Assembly (NCBI GenBank): GCA_036365145.1
Contig: JAEOAD010000052.1
Location: 13,825,501-13,889,500 of the forward strand
Origin: Orientallactaga sibirica
Taxonomy: Eukaryota > Chordata > Mammalia > Rodentia > Dipodidae
Direction of reading: 5' to 3'
DNA length: 64,000 nucleotides
The notes under the pieces are model-generated. The model had not been told where the DNA came from. It saw nothing but the letters and a program-made list of their open reading frames with translations, and made no database searches. Numbering within the stretch: the stretch's first letter is position 1; each line of letters begins with the position of its first letter. Below, in pieces: positions 31,592 through 43,500 of the stretch. A program made the translations under genes and the position numbers.

Positions 31592-32460
31592 CTGGGGGGG
31601 GTGAGGACATGACTTAGCCATTAAGGTGTCTGCCTGCAAAGCTTAAGGACCCAGGTTAGGTTCCCCAGTACCCACATAAGTTAGATGCACAAGGTGGTAC
31701 ATGCATCTGTTGTTGTCTGCGGTGTCTGGAGGCCCTGGTGTGCCCATTCTCTCTCTACTTCTTTCTCTATCTGCCTCTTTTTCTCTCAAATAAATTTTTT
31801 TTAATAGTTGAGGGGCTGGAGGGGTGTCTTAGTGGTTGAGGCATTTGCCTGCAAAGCCCAAGAACCTAGGTTCCATTCCCCAGACTCGCTAAGCCAGATG
31901 CACATGGTGGCACATGCATCTGGAGTTCGAGACCCTGACACGCCCATTCTCTCAAATAAATAATGTATTCATAAATAAAAAGTTGAAAAAACAGTTGAAA
32001 TGCTAATTTTCAGCATGTGGATTTGACCACAATAAAGACAGGGGTCTTTTTCAGATTGAGAATACCATATTTGGTTGAATCTTTGTTCTTAGCATGTAAC
32101 CACATGGACTAGTGTGGCAACATTCATGAGTAAACTAACCCCTGACTTATTAGAATATTTGTAGCGTAGGGCCGGGTATAGTGGCACACGCCTTTAATAC
32201 TAGCACTCGGGAGGCCAAGGTAGGAGGATCAAGGCCACCTTGAGACTACATAGTAAATTCAAGGTCAGCCTGGGCTAAAGCGAGACCCTACTGTTTTCTC
32301 ATACATACTGCAGTGCCACACTCAACTCAAGTCAATCTTCCAGCGATAAAACTGGGTGTTAGAAGGTGGCACATGTGTCTGAAGTTCGTTTGCAGTGGCT
32401 GGCGGCCCTGGCTATCTGCCTTTCTCTAATAAATAAAAATTAGAAAAAAAAAAAAAAAAA
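31592..32460 (+). mobile_element. Two B2-like SINEs, a truncated B1 and a SINE 3' fragment
   Basis: B2-like 31592-31805 and 31813-31990 (the second lacks most of the CT segment). B1 32171-32292 ends at GAGACCCTACT without a tail. A 3' B2-like fragment lies at 32353-32460, ending in a run of A. Confidence 0.82.
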
Positions 32461-32761
32461 CCCTGGGTGTTAGGGGTGTTAGTGAGTTTCCTGTGTAGAG
32501 AAAAGACATGTCACAACCCCACATGCTCCCTCTGAGAAGTGTTTTCTTGTAGTAAGCAAACAGTCACCTCAGCTGTGAGATCCCATCAGCTCTAGACATG
32601 AAGACAAACTTTGAACTGGCAGATTTTGAAACATCACGACCACCGGGCCGGCTAAGGGAGCTGCCAGGGCTGAGCTTCAATGCAGTCTCGACTGTAACAA
32701 TCAGGCAGGGCATGCTAATGAAAAACGCTTTCACTATTATTTCCATTAAAAATCTTGTTTA

Positions 32762-33265
32762 GGGGCTGGAGAGATGGCTTAGGGGTTAAGGCACCTGCCT
32801 CCTAAACCTAAGAACGCTGGTTCCAATCTCCAGCGGTTCCAATCTCCAGGTCCCACGTTTAGCCAGATGCAAAGTGACGCAAGGGCGCAATGCCGCACTT
32901 GACCACAAGGGGGCGCACACATCTGGATTTTGTTCACAGCAGCTGAGACACTGCTGGTGCACCCATCTCTATCTGTCTCCCTCTCCCTCTCTGTCTGTCT
33001 CTCTCTCCAAAAATATAATTAAAAAATTTTTTAAATCTTGTTTAGGGCAGGAGAGATAGCTTAGCGGTTAAGGCGCCTGCCTCCTAAGCCTAAAGAACAC
33101 CGGTTCCACTCTCCAGCGGTTCCAATCTCGTTCAGCCAGATGCAGTGACACAAGGGCGCAATGCCGCACTTGACCACAAGGGGGCTCGTTCGCAGCAGCT
33201 GAGAGACTGCTGGCGCGCCCATGTCTTCCTCTCCCTCTTTCAAAAAAAAAAAAAAAAAAAAAAAA
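32762..33265 (+). mobile_element. Two long-form B2-like SINEs in one target site
   Basis: Elements 32762-33035 and 33045-33265. AAATCTTGTTTA precedes the first, separates them and follows the second. Both carry the CGCAATGCCGCACTTGACCA insert of the long form. The second has a second lost segment around the C-rich middle. Confidence 0.92.
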
Positions 33266-33369
33266 ATCTTGTTTAAACCTTACCACTATGAAGTGTAGAA
33301 TTTCTTCCCCTTTCAGCCATGATCACCCAGAACTTACTAGGCCTGTTTTTGTCGTGTGTAGTGTGTGCA

Positions 33370-33985
33370 TGCTCATATGCCTGCAGGCGCATGCATGCAA
33401 CTACATGTGTGCATGTCTGTGCAGGCCAGAGGTCAACATTGGACTGTTGCTATAGCTTTCCACTTCATTCTTGGAGACAGACCCTCACTAAAACTGGAGC
33501 TCACCAATCTGGCTCGGTTAGGCCCTGGGACCCTCACGTCTCCGTCTCCCTGGCACTGAGCTGATTACAGGCATGAGCCACCATGCCTGTTGTGACCTGA
33601 GCGCTGGAGATCCAAATTAAGAAGCTTGCCTTGGGCTGGATGGCCCAGCAGATAAAGCGTTTGCCTGCAAAGCCCAACCACCCAGGCTCAATTCCCCAGT
33701 ATCCATGTGGAACCAGATGCACAAAGTGGTACATGCATCTGGAGTTCATTTGCCATGGCTAGAGGTTCTGATGCACCCACTCTATTTGCAAACTTAAAAA
33801 AATTGTTGTAAAAGATCCCTGAGTGCCAAGCACTTTACCCACTCAGCCATTTCACTATCCCGAAGCAGGGTCTCACTCTAGCCCAGGCTAACCTGGAATT
33901 CACTATGTAGCCTCAGGCTGGCCTTGAACTCACAGAAACCCTCCCTCTGCCTCCTTAAACGCGTGTGCCACCACACCAGCACTCC
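33370..33985. mobile_element. Old reversed SINE, B2-like and reversed B1
   Basis: 33370-33600 old minus SINE with CATGAGCCACCATGCCTG at its end; 33634-33800 plus B2-like without a CT tail; 33862-33985 minus B1 (CTCACTCTAGCCCAGGCTAA). Confidence 0.65.
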
Positions 33986-34799
33986 AATTTTTTGTTAGGC
34001 TCTCCTTCTTTAATCCAGGTTTGCCTTAACTGGGAATCCTCCTACCTCGGCCTCCAAAATGACGGGATTACAAGCACTCACCACGGGTCTGGACAATGCC
34101 AGTGCTCTCTAGAAAACCTACAGGATGAATATACATTACAAAAGGGATTTTGACTGGTTTAAGGTCACTTGGACTGGGGAGCCCAACAAGAGAGGTCTGC
34201 CTGTCAGGCAGAAAGCCTCCAAGTCCCAGTGGAAATCTGAAGCAGCCCATGGCAGCAAAGGATGGCACGACAGGAAGGGAAGGCTGGCAAGCACAAGCAG
34301 CATCTGCAGAGTTCTTCCTACAGCGGCCTTTCCATTCCAGCTCCTCCTTTGGGGAAATGCCCTCCCACACAGCCCAGTCTACCTGTCACCACCAAACACG
34401 CTGACAACTAAGATCAGCATCACAGACAACTAGGGTTTTCACTGCATTCTCCTACCATGCTGCAGCCACATCCAAGCAAGCTTCGTTGACATTGTCCTCT
34501 GCAGCGACTGTTAACTGGAAATCGTTCACATATACGTGAAAATGCAGAAGTCACTCCTCTTGCTCGGACCAAGCCAGCGTCCTGGGTGGATGCTGCTACC
34601 TGTGCTCCCCAGCAACTGTCTGCACAAGAGGTAGTGCTGAGGTGCCATGAACTGGATTAAGAGAAAACTGAATTCAATGCCTGAACTGCCTTCAAAGAGG
34701 GGATCAACAGTCACTTACAAGGCAACATAGAAACAAGTGTAGTCTGGGCAACTTCACCAATTATATCAATCACAGCTGAAGGAATCGAAAATTCGTTTT

Positions 34800-34915
34800 C
34801 TTTTTTTGTATTTTTGGTTTTCAAGATAGGGTCTTACTGTAGTCCTGGCTGGCCTCAACTGCATAGTGATCCTCCTACGAGTGCTGGGATTCAAGTCATG
34901 CACCATGTCCCCTGG
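34800..34915 (-). mobile_element. Truncated B1, minus strand
   Basis: T-run TTTTTTTGTATTTTTGGTTT, then CAAGATAGGGTCTTACTGTA; internal deletion between the CTGCATAGTGATCC and GAGTGCTGGGATT blocks. Confidence 0.75.
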
Positions 34916-35093
34916 CAAAAATTCAATTTTGAAGGGATATCTACTCATATAAAAACACATGCACATACTTGACACAAAGGTTTACTTTTACATATGTAAA
35001 GAGAGAAACCAGAACATAGGACATTGTACCAAACACCTATATGGATTCATTTAACACACCTTTTTTTTTCCCTTTGGTTAATAAGACGACAGC

Positions 35094-35930
35094 CTGAATT
35101 AGAGAGGTCTTAGCGCTTAAGGTGCTTGCCTGCAAAGCCTAAGGACCTAGGTTCCATTCTCCAGGACCCATGTAAACCAAATGCACAAATTAGCACATGC
35201 ATCTGGACTTTCTTTGCAGTGGCGAGAGGCCCTGGAGCACCATTCTTCTCTCTCTGGTTGCAAATAAGTATCTATATTTTAAATATTTTGAGGGCTGCAG
35301 AGATGGCTTAGCAGTTAAGGTGCTTGCCTGTGAAGCCTAAGGACCCATGTTCTACTCTCCAGATGCCACATAAGCCAGACGCACAAAGGTGAGGCAAGCA
35401 CAAGGTGGCACATGCCCACTAGGTGGCACAAGCATCTGCAGCCAATTCTCTCTCTTGTTCTCTTAAAAAAATGCATTAGTAGACAGAAAATTATTTTTGT
35501 AAGCAGGTCTAATTGAACTCTGGACCATTCTAACTGAAACCATGAGGGGAAGTGTCCACGTACTTGCTTCACTTAATTCTGTAGGCAGAGCCGGGATAAG
35601 GGCCTGACGCACGAGAGCTCACACACTAGCACATGCAAGCTCTTTTCGAACTTCACTGTGAGAACCCTGAAATATGGAGTCACAACACAGCTAAGTGGGG
35701 CTGCAACAAATAACTGACCATAGTTTAAACAGAACTCGGGCTGGAGATGGTCCAGCTGGTTAAAACACTTGCTTGCAAAGCCCAATGGCCTGGGTTTGAT
35801 TCCCCAGTACCCAGGTAAAGCCAGAAGCACAAAGTGGCTCATGCACCCGGATGTTCACTTTGCAATGGCAAGAGGTCCTAGCACGCCCAATACCGTCTGC
35901 CTCTTCCTCTCGCTCTCACAAATATTAAGG
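35094..35930 (+). mobile_element. Three B2-like SINEs near the WDR43 3' end
   Basis: 35094-35285, 35292-35475 (with the AGGTGAGGCAAGCACAAGG variant middle) and 35738-35930. They lie just beyond the SINE-free 3' UTR region and are antisense to WDR43. Confidence 0.83.
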
Positions 35931-36069
35931 CAAAACTCTTGGTACTGCTGCAAACTAGATGATGCAGCAGGCTTAAAACCATTTGCATGAAGCCACTTTG
36001 ACAAATCCCTCATACGCAAACACAAACATGGCTATATTCTTGGCATACACAAGACACACGCTGGGTAAA

Positions 36070-37340
36070 GATGAGTATTTATTCACTTTACAAAGAGAAT
36101 GGTATTACACTGCCATCAACAGCTCCATTTATAGACAATACAACTGTACACTGTCCCCAGGACGCCCGCAGGGCTCCGGCTCTGGTAGGTGAGCAAGGAA
36201 GCCTCTGCCTCAGGGTGGTTTTACTTATACACTCAGGTAGGAAATGGACCGTCTGACCAGCCCTTCTTCAGAGCGAGCTTCCACCTGTATGTCCTCTAAT
36301 GAGCACTGAGCAGACACGAGCTCATTCTTTAAAAACAAGACAAATTACTGGTAATTTGAAAAAGCTTTCAAAGCGCACCAAAATACTTATTTATACATAC
36401 GTAAAAAATCTTGAGTAAGATTTATTAAATGGATACCCTAACACTGCCAAGAGTGGGTAATGAAAGAGGGAAAACATTTAAATTAATGAATTATAAAAAT
36501 ATTTTTCTTTGGAAAAATTCCAACAAGGTTATCATTAATATCTAAAACCAAAGAGAAAAAATAAACACTTGTTCTTTGATCCATTAGTAATTTAAATAAT
36601 AATGAAAAACTCTTCAAAAGCAGCTGTGACTGAAGTTTTTAAAAAGTCCCAAGTAATGAGCACTTCTGAATCTATACACTGGTGATTCTGTACAGGCAAT
36701 CTGTAGACAGGAAAAATCCTTAATATGGCTAGAGCTTTGCTTCTTTAATTACATAATTGTTTAAAAAAATAAGTGGTTATTTTGGGCAAGCACTCCAAAT
36801 AAACAATCTGACTTGAGCCAGATTACCAGTTAATGGACAAACTAGGGATAATGGTGATTTATTTTTAATCACGTTTTTAGTCCTTCCTTCATGTTTCATG
36901 AAAGTGTTTCAGGTTAAGTGTGCCGGCTTTGGATCGGGATTTGATGGCGGATACCAACCTGAGATGAGAGCCGCCTCCTTCCAAGCACCCAGTTGATGAA
37001 CCCTGTGGGATGCGCCTGTCATCATTTCAGTCAATTCCTGATAGAACCAATCACTCGAGTGGTACAATTATAAAAATATAGCATATATTGGACAATCATG
37101 TCAGTACATTGCAGAAAATGTGTCTATTTACTGTGTAAAGTTTATTAACATTTGAATGAAACACTCTTATTTACACAGTTAAAGTCTGGGGAGCTCAGGA
37201 CAGCACGTGTGGAACACCGCTGGAAATTGGACCTGTACAGCGGTCTCCGGCCTCCAGGCACAGGACAAGCCTCCCAGGAGGACTCAGCAGCACTGGGCAA
37301 GGTGAGTCAGGGTTCACAGTCTGACTGGCTAGCTTTGTCT
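36070..37340 (-). other. WDR43: WDR43 3' UTR and downstream, with candidate poly(A) signals
   Basis: This is a stretch free of recognisable SINEs, AT-rich, directly after the WDR43 stop. Minus-strand AATAAA hexamers lie at 37141-37146, about 36860, about 36421 and about 36075, so both short and long 3' UTRs are possible. The lack of insertions in an otherwise saturated region suggests purifying selection on a long 3' UTR. The true cleavage site cannot be chosen from sequence alone. Confidence 0.6.
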
Positions 37341-37526
37341 TCATTCTTCTTCACTTTCATTTTCAGGATCTAAATCAGAATCTCCATTTAACTCTTTTTC
37401 ACTTGACATATCTCTCTCCTCATCATTTTCTTCTTTCTCTTCAGCATCCTCATCTTCCTCATCATTTTCTTCATCAATATCCTCTTTTTCACTTTCTTTT
37501 TCATCCTCATCTTCATCCCAATTATC
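37341..37526 (-). CDS. WDR43: WDR43 last coding exon, acidic C-terminus and stop
   Basis: This 186-bp exon starts after CTAG with [20 protein letters not shown], runs as an almost uninterrupted Asp/Glu tract, and ends [17 protein letters not shown] then TGA (37341-37343). The last 17 residues match the remembered end of human WDR43. The acidic middle differs in length and order from human, as is usual for such tracts. Acidic tails of this kind are common in nucleolar proteins. Confidence 0.92.
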   Translation of the reverse strand, partial: DNWDEDEDEKESEKEDIDEENDEEDEDAEEKEENDEERDMSSEKELNGDSDLDPENESEEE

Positions 37527-40500
37527 CTAGTAAGAATATTGAAGGGAAAAAAAAGCATTTGTGAAGTGTTCATTCTTGTACTGTGGAGACGGACAGTTTA
37601 TATGCCAGGGAATACACTCACATCAGAATCCTTTTCTGCAATTTCATCATCAGATTCCTCTTCAGAAGATTCTACAGAAGAAAAAAAAATGCCTTATACT
37701 TAACTGTAAACAAGCCAGAGACCATCTAATATGTACTAATGTATACGTAAAAGAAGCATTTTTTATGTAAATAAGCATTTTTAAAGACTGGAATAAAAAA
37801 TAAGCAAATAATCCAGTGAGAGACAAAAGAAGGTAATGAGAGGGAATTATGATCAAAATATATTATGAAAATTGTCAATAGATTTTTTTTTTGAAAGAAA
37901 AAATAAGCTATAGTATTCTATTTCTATTCTTCAGAGGATTAAGGACCTCTGAGTCATAGGGGTGTGTAAACTGCTTTGGCAAGTGTGATCTACAAGAGCA
38001 GAAAAGGTTTGGAAAAGTGTCAGATGAGAAACCTCATGGCCAAGTTGACCTTTAAAAAAAATCAAGTATATGAGCTGGAGAAATGGTTCAGTGGTTAAAG
38101 GTGCGTGTTTGAAAAGACCGATGGCCTGGGTTTGCTTGCCCAGCACCCACGTAAAGCCAAATGCATGAAGTGGAGCATGTGTCTGGAGTTTGTTTGCAGT
38201 AGCAAGAGGCCCTGGCACAACCCATACTCATCGTCTCTCCATCTTTGTATCTGTTTCTCTCTCTCAAGTAAAAAGTAAATAAGTAATATTTTCATAAGTT
38301 TTAAAAAATTAAGTGTAAATATAAAGTGTATTTAAAAAACTTTAAATGGCTCAGGTGTTGCCCTTCTCAACATCTAATAAAACTCTAAAATTTAAAATAT
38401 ATAAACTTTGTCCCTATCCTTCTAGGAAAATTCACTACCTTGTTTTCAATCCCTGGACCTCATGCATGCTGGGCATTGCAAACTAGACATTACTGAGGCT
38501 GGAGAGATGGCTCAGTAGTTAAAGGTGCCTGCATACAAGGCCTGATAACCAGGGTTCAAGTCCCCAATAACCCCATAAAGCCAGATGCACAAAGTGGCAC
38601 AAATGTGTGAAGTTTGTTTGTAATGGAGTAGGCCCTGGTGTACCTATCTTTCTGTTTCATTCCCCTCTGGTTTTAAAATTTCACTATTATGTGTAGTATT
38701 TTATGTTGCTGCAAGATAATAAAAAAAAAATTTTAAGACTCTTTGGTGACTTATTTGAGATAAATCAGACTGTATAAGTACAAATTCTATTTTTGCATGG
38801 GTACTTGTATGCCCCCATGCATGTGGAGGCCAGAGGCCAACACCACGTGTCCCCAATCCCTTCACCTTATAAGCTGGGTCTCTCTCTCTCTCTCTCTCAG
38901 TGAAGCTCCATTGGCCAGCAAGTACAAGGGATCCCAGCTATTATGTGGGTGCTGAAGGTCTGAACTTGGGTCCCCATGCTTTCACAGGAAGCTCTTTACA
39001 AACTAAGTTCTTTTTCTGTTCCTAGGAAAACAATTATTGTGTAGTATTCTCCAATGAGTAAGGTTTTTTCGTTTTTGTTTTTTCCAAGGTAGCCCAGGCT
39101 GGCCTCAAACTCACAGTGATCCTCCTACCTCAGCCTCTCAAGTGCTGGGATTAAAGGTGTATGCACCATGCCCGGTTCCAGTGAATCTTGATATGATTAC
39201 TACATGAATATTCCATGACATTATCACCTTATAATCTCTAAATAAAATAACTGGTAATGGCACATTTCCTAAAACACTTTTTCTTTCTTTCTCAGTCGAG
39301 CACAAGATGTCCTCAAATTCAAAATGATCTTCCTATCTCAGCCCTTGAATGCTGAGACTAAAGTCATGTGCCACTATGCCCTGGCTCACTAAAACACTTC
39401 TATATCAATTTACTACTCAGGATCTGAGCATGGTCTTAAATGTTCCTTAAAATTATTAACATATTAATTTTGCAAATTCATGTAAAATGTTTTCTTGACT
39501 CACAAGAGTCAAGATATGGGGAAAGAAATATGGTAAAAAGGACTTGATAAAAACACCCACAAAATTTCCACCTGGACGGTTTTGGTGGAGTCCATTTCAG
39601 AGCAATTGCCTTTTAAGTCAATTTTTGATCACTGAAGTTTCCTAATAAATAACTTGAGTTTTCCAGAACTTTTGCATTATTTATTCAGGGTTCTTCGATT
39701 TGAATGAATCTCTTCTACCCTTAACACCCCTTTTGTTATTGTATCATAGTTTTTGCCTTGTCTAACCTCTTTCCTAATAGGTTTTTGTGTCACTAAGATT
39801 TTATTAGAGGAGGTTATGTGGATGTTCTTGTTGTTAAGCAGAAACTAGATTTTAAAAAAGTGTGTTGTGCTGGAGAGATGGTTTAGCGGTTAAGGCATTT
39901 GCCTGCAAAGCCAAAGACCCAGGTTCAATTCTCCAGGAACCACGTAAAGCCAGATGCACAAGGGGGCCACGCATCTGGAGTTTGTATGCAATGGCTAGAA
40001 GCCCTGGTGTACCCATTCTCTCTTTATCTGCCTCTCTCCCTCTCTTTCAAATAACTATTTAGAACACACACACACACATACACACACACACACAATTAAC
40101 ATATGTCACAGGACTAGAAAAGGTTCCTAAGAGCAAAGACAAAGATCTTCAAGCAAGTGGGAAATAAGAGATGGAGCTGGAATCTATGCAAGGCAGAGGG
40201 AGAGCTAGACTGGGAAAGGAAAGGGAATCACTGGAAGGGGCAAAGGGCAAAGGACAGGGCAGTGGGGGGAGGAACGATGACAATATACATGCACAAAGGA
40301 CAGAGAAGTCAGAGAAATGACAGCACGTGTGTACAAAGCTGCTATGACGAAATCCATCACTTTTCACGCCAACCTGAATGCTCCTGATAGAGACTTTTTT
40401 TGTTTGTTTGTTTGCGAGATAGGGTCTCACTCTGGTCCAGGCTGACCTGGAATTCACTATGTAGTCTCAGGGTGGCCTTGAACTCTCAGCAATCCTCCTA

Positions 40501-43500
40501 CCTCTGCCTCCCAAGTGCTGGGATTAAAGGCGTGCGCCACCACGTCCAGCCTGATAGAGACATTTTACAGAGGGAGACAACTGTCACTGAACGCTAGCTA
40601 TCGGCTCTATCTAGTTCCCCCAACCCACCTTCTTCATACACCAGTTTTGCCTGCTGTGCAGGGGAAGGCGTTCTTTTCGTCTTCTCTGATGCAGTGACCT
40701 GGAAGACAGCACAGTGTGGGCAGTGAAGAGGAGGAGAAGCGCCCCAACCTCCACCACTCCCAGCTCCACCAGCCCGCTTCCCTTCCTTCACCCAAAGAAA
40801 TCTTGTCTGAACAAAAGAAAACACACGCAGAATGAATTACTGTGTACAACTTCAAAGCCAGGACTGGAGAGGTGGTTCTGTGGTTAAGTGTGCTCACTAC
40901 CTGAGCAAGCATGAAGGTCTGAGGGGCCTAAACGGCCTGAACTGCAATTTCCAGACACCATGTAAACGGTTGAGCATGGCTGTGTGAGCCCCTGTCCCAC
41001 AAAGGTTAACAAAGCAGGGAAATCTCCTGGGTTCTTAGAAAATAGCAAACTCAGGGATCAGTAAGGATCCAAGAGCAGGCTTAGTGGTTAAAGGCACTTT
41101 CTATCCTCCCCCCCATAAACAAATAAAATAAATGAAGCAATAAAAAAATATTTTAGGAGACTCCAGATTAACAGGTGGAAGAAAGGGACATCCCACATTA
41201 TGCTATGGCCACTGCGGCTGAGCACCCATGGGCACAAGGAGTGCATGGGGTGCTGCACAGACACATGCACGCACATACCCCACCAAAACATGATACATAT
41301 ACATATGGACACAAACCAGAGGGGGATTTTCATCTGATCCGATTAGTGTCTGTGTCAAATAAGAAACTATTTAAATACGTGTACAGAAAAGTGTACCCAT
41401 TAGCACAGAGCAGAGGCCGGAGGAGCACGTCAGGTGTCCCCCTCCATCACTCATCGGGTGTTTCCTTGGGCGTCCTCTCGGTTCCAGAGCTTCTCTTTTT
41501 GTGAGCCCCTGTGATCCTGCAGTCTCTGCTCCCCACAGGAACTGCGTGGCCAGGCCCAGCTATGTGCAGGTTCTAGGCAATCACTCCTGCCATCTCGGCA
41601 CTCAGGCCCTCATGCCTGCACGGAAGCACTCTAACGCACTTAGCCTTTCATTGCAGAAGATGCTTGTTTACCTTGTGATTGCTCCCTGTAACATGCCTGA
41701 CTATGAGCTCATGGATAATGGAGAAGTGTGCATCAAAGTGAAGCAAGAGTACTGAAGCTCTCACTGCCCACCAGGTAACACTTCCAGGTTAAAGACTAGA
41801 TTCTGTTTTGCCAATTTCTTACTGAAATAAGCACTTATTAATGTTAGTTAAACAATCCTCCCCATTCCTATCACACCTAAGTTTTAGCTGGAAACAATTT
41901 GATTTGCTCACTTGTGTGATTAGAAGAATAAGCTTTCCATGAAGGTGAGAGAGTTTCTGGAAAGTTTTGACTCTGCTTTCCATTAGCTGGTAGAGTGTGC
42001 CCAGCTGGTGTACCAAATCAGGCAACTAGAAACAAAACAAAAAGAAAAAAGAAGAAATGACTTCATATCATTACCACATTCTAGAGGAGACAAACATGAA
42101 ACTTCTGCTGGATACACCACGGTATTTAGGCACTGCCCAAGCATCTGCTCACGAGTAATTCTAGTAACACAGCCAGGCACTATCACAAACTGTCATAGAA
42201 ACCAAGGACCCTGGATATCCTGGGGCAACAAAATATCTTTTTTAAAAAACAAAAAACATGGTTTAGAAGGGAGACACAGTAAGGTAGGGCAAACTGCAAG
42301 GTAGGGCAAACTGCAAGGTGGAGCTCCAATCAGCTAAGGTCAATATAAGGTAGACACCCTTTATATCAATAAAATACCTGGGTGGGGAAGGGACTGCTCT
42401 GGAGCTCCAGAGACTAGCAGGAAAGAGTAACGGGACAAAGTTGACTTCGCACACAGCATTTTAAAGACCCTAGCTGTTACTGAATCGTATAGATAAAGCT
42501 AAAGAAATTAAACAAGAATCTTTTGTCTCTGAAGAGGTGAAAGGATCCCATGCTTAGCCTTTTAAATTAGCTCTTAACCTGGGCGTAGTGGTGCATGCCT
42601 TTAAAGCCAACACTCAGGAGGCAGAGGTAGGTGGATCACTGTGGGTCTGAGTCTACATAGTGAATTCCAGGTCAGCCTGGCCTGGAGTGAGACCCTACCT
42701 CGAAAAACCAAAAAATAAATAAATAGTCCTTATCTGCCTTATTTCTGACACCTGAACACAAAGTATTATTTCCTTCCAAGACAAAAGACAGTTAAAGATG
42801 GCTAAGGAAGAAGCAAAGCAGAAGGAAAGGTGGTTTACTCAACAACTGCTGAGGGGTGTGGCCCTCCATGCTACATTCTTTAGTATACTGGTGAATGTTA
42901 CAAGACTACTACTCTGGTAGTTCCAGAGCTGACGTTTTCTAGTCTACGCAGAGTACTAAGGCCACATGTTTGCTTGAATCATGCCATGCCTAACACCAGG
43001 CTACACAGTCATTGCACACTTCACAGCCTCAAGGTTCCTGAAGCTTGGGAGACCCAACCCACTTGTACTGTAGCTTGTCTCTCTCACTTTCCACCATTTC
43101 TCAGCTTTCAACACAAAAAGAACAAAATGCAGAAAGGAGTTAGTGAAACTATGTTAAAGGAAAAGCTACAGTTTAAAAAAAGTAACAATTTTGGGGCTGG
43201 AGAAATGGCTTAGCGGTTCAGGTGTTTGCCTGCGAAGCCAAAGGATCCCGGTTCGATTCTCCAGGACTCACGTAAGCCAGATGCACAAGGGGCATGTGCA
43301 TTTGGAGTTCGTTTGCAGTGGCCAGAGGCCCTGGCATGCCCATTCTCTCTCTCTCTCTCTCTGCTTGCAAATAAATAAACAAAATTAAAAAAAAAAAAAA
43401 AAAGTAACAATTTTTTACAGGTGGGAGAGGACTCAGTGGTTAAGGGACTTGTCAGCAAAAGCCTAAAGACAGAAGTTTGATTTCCCAGTACCCACATAAA

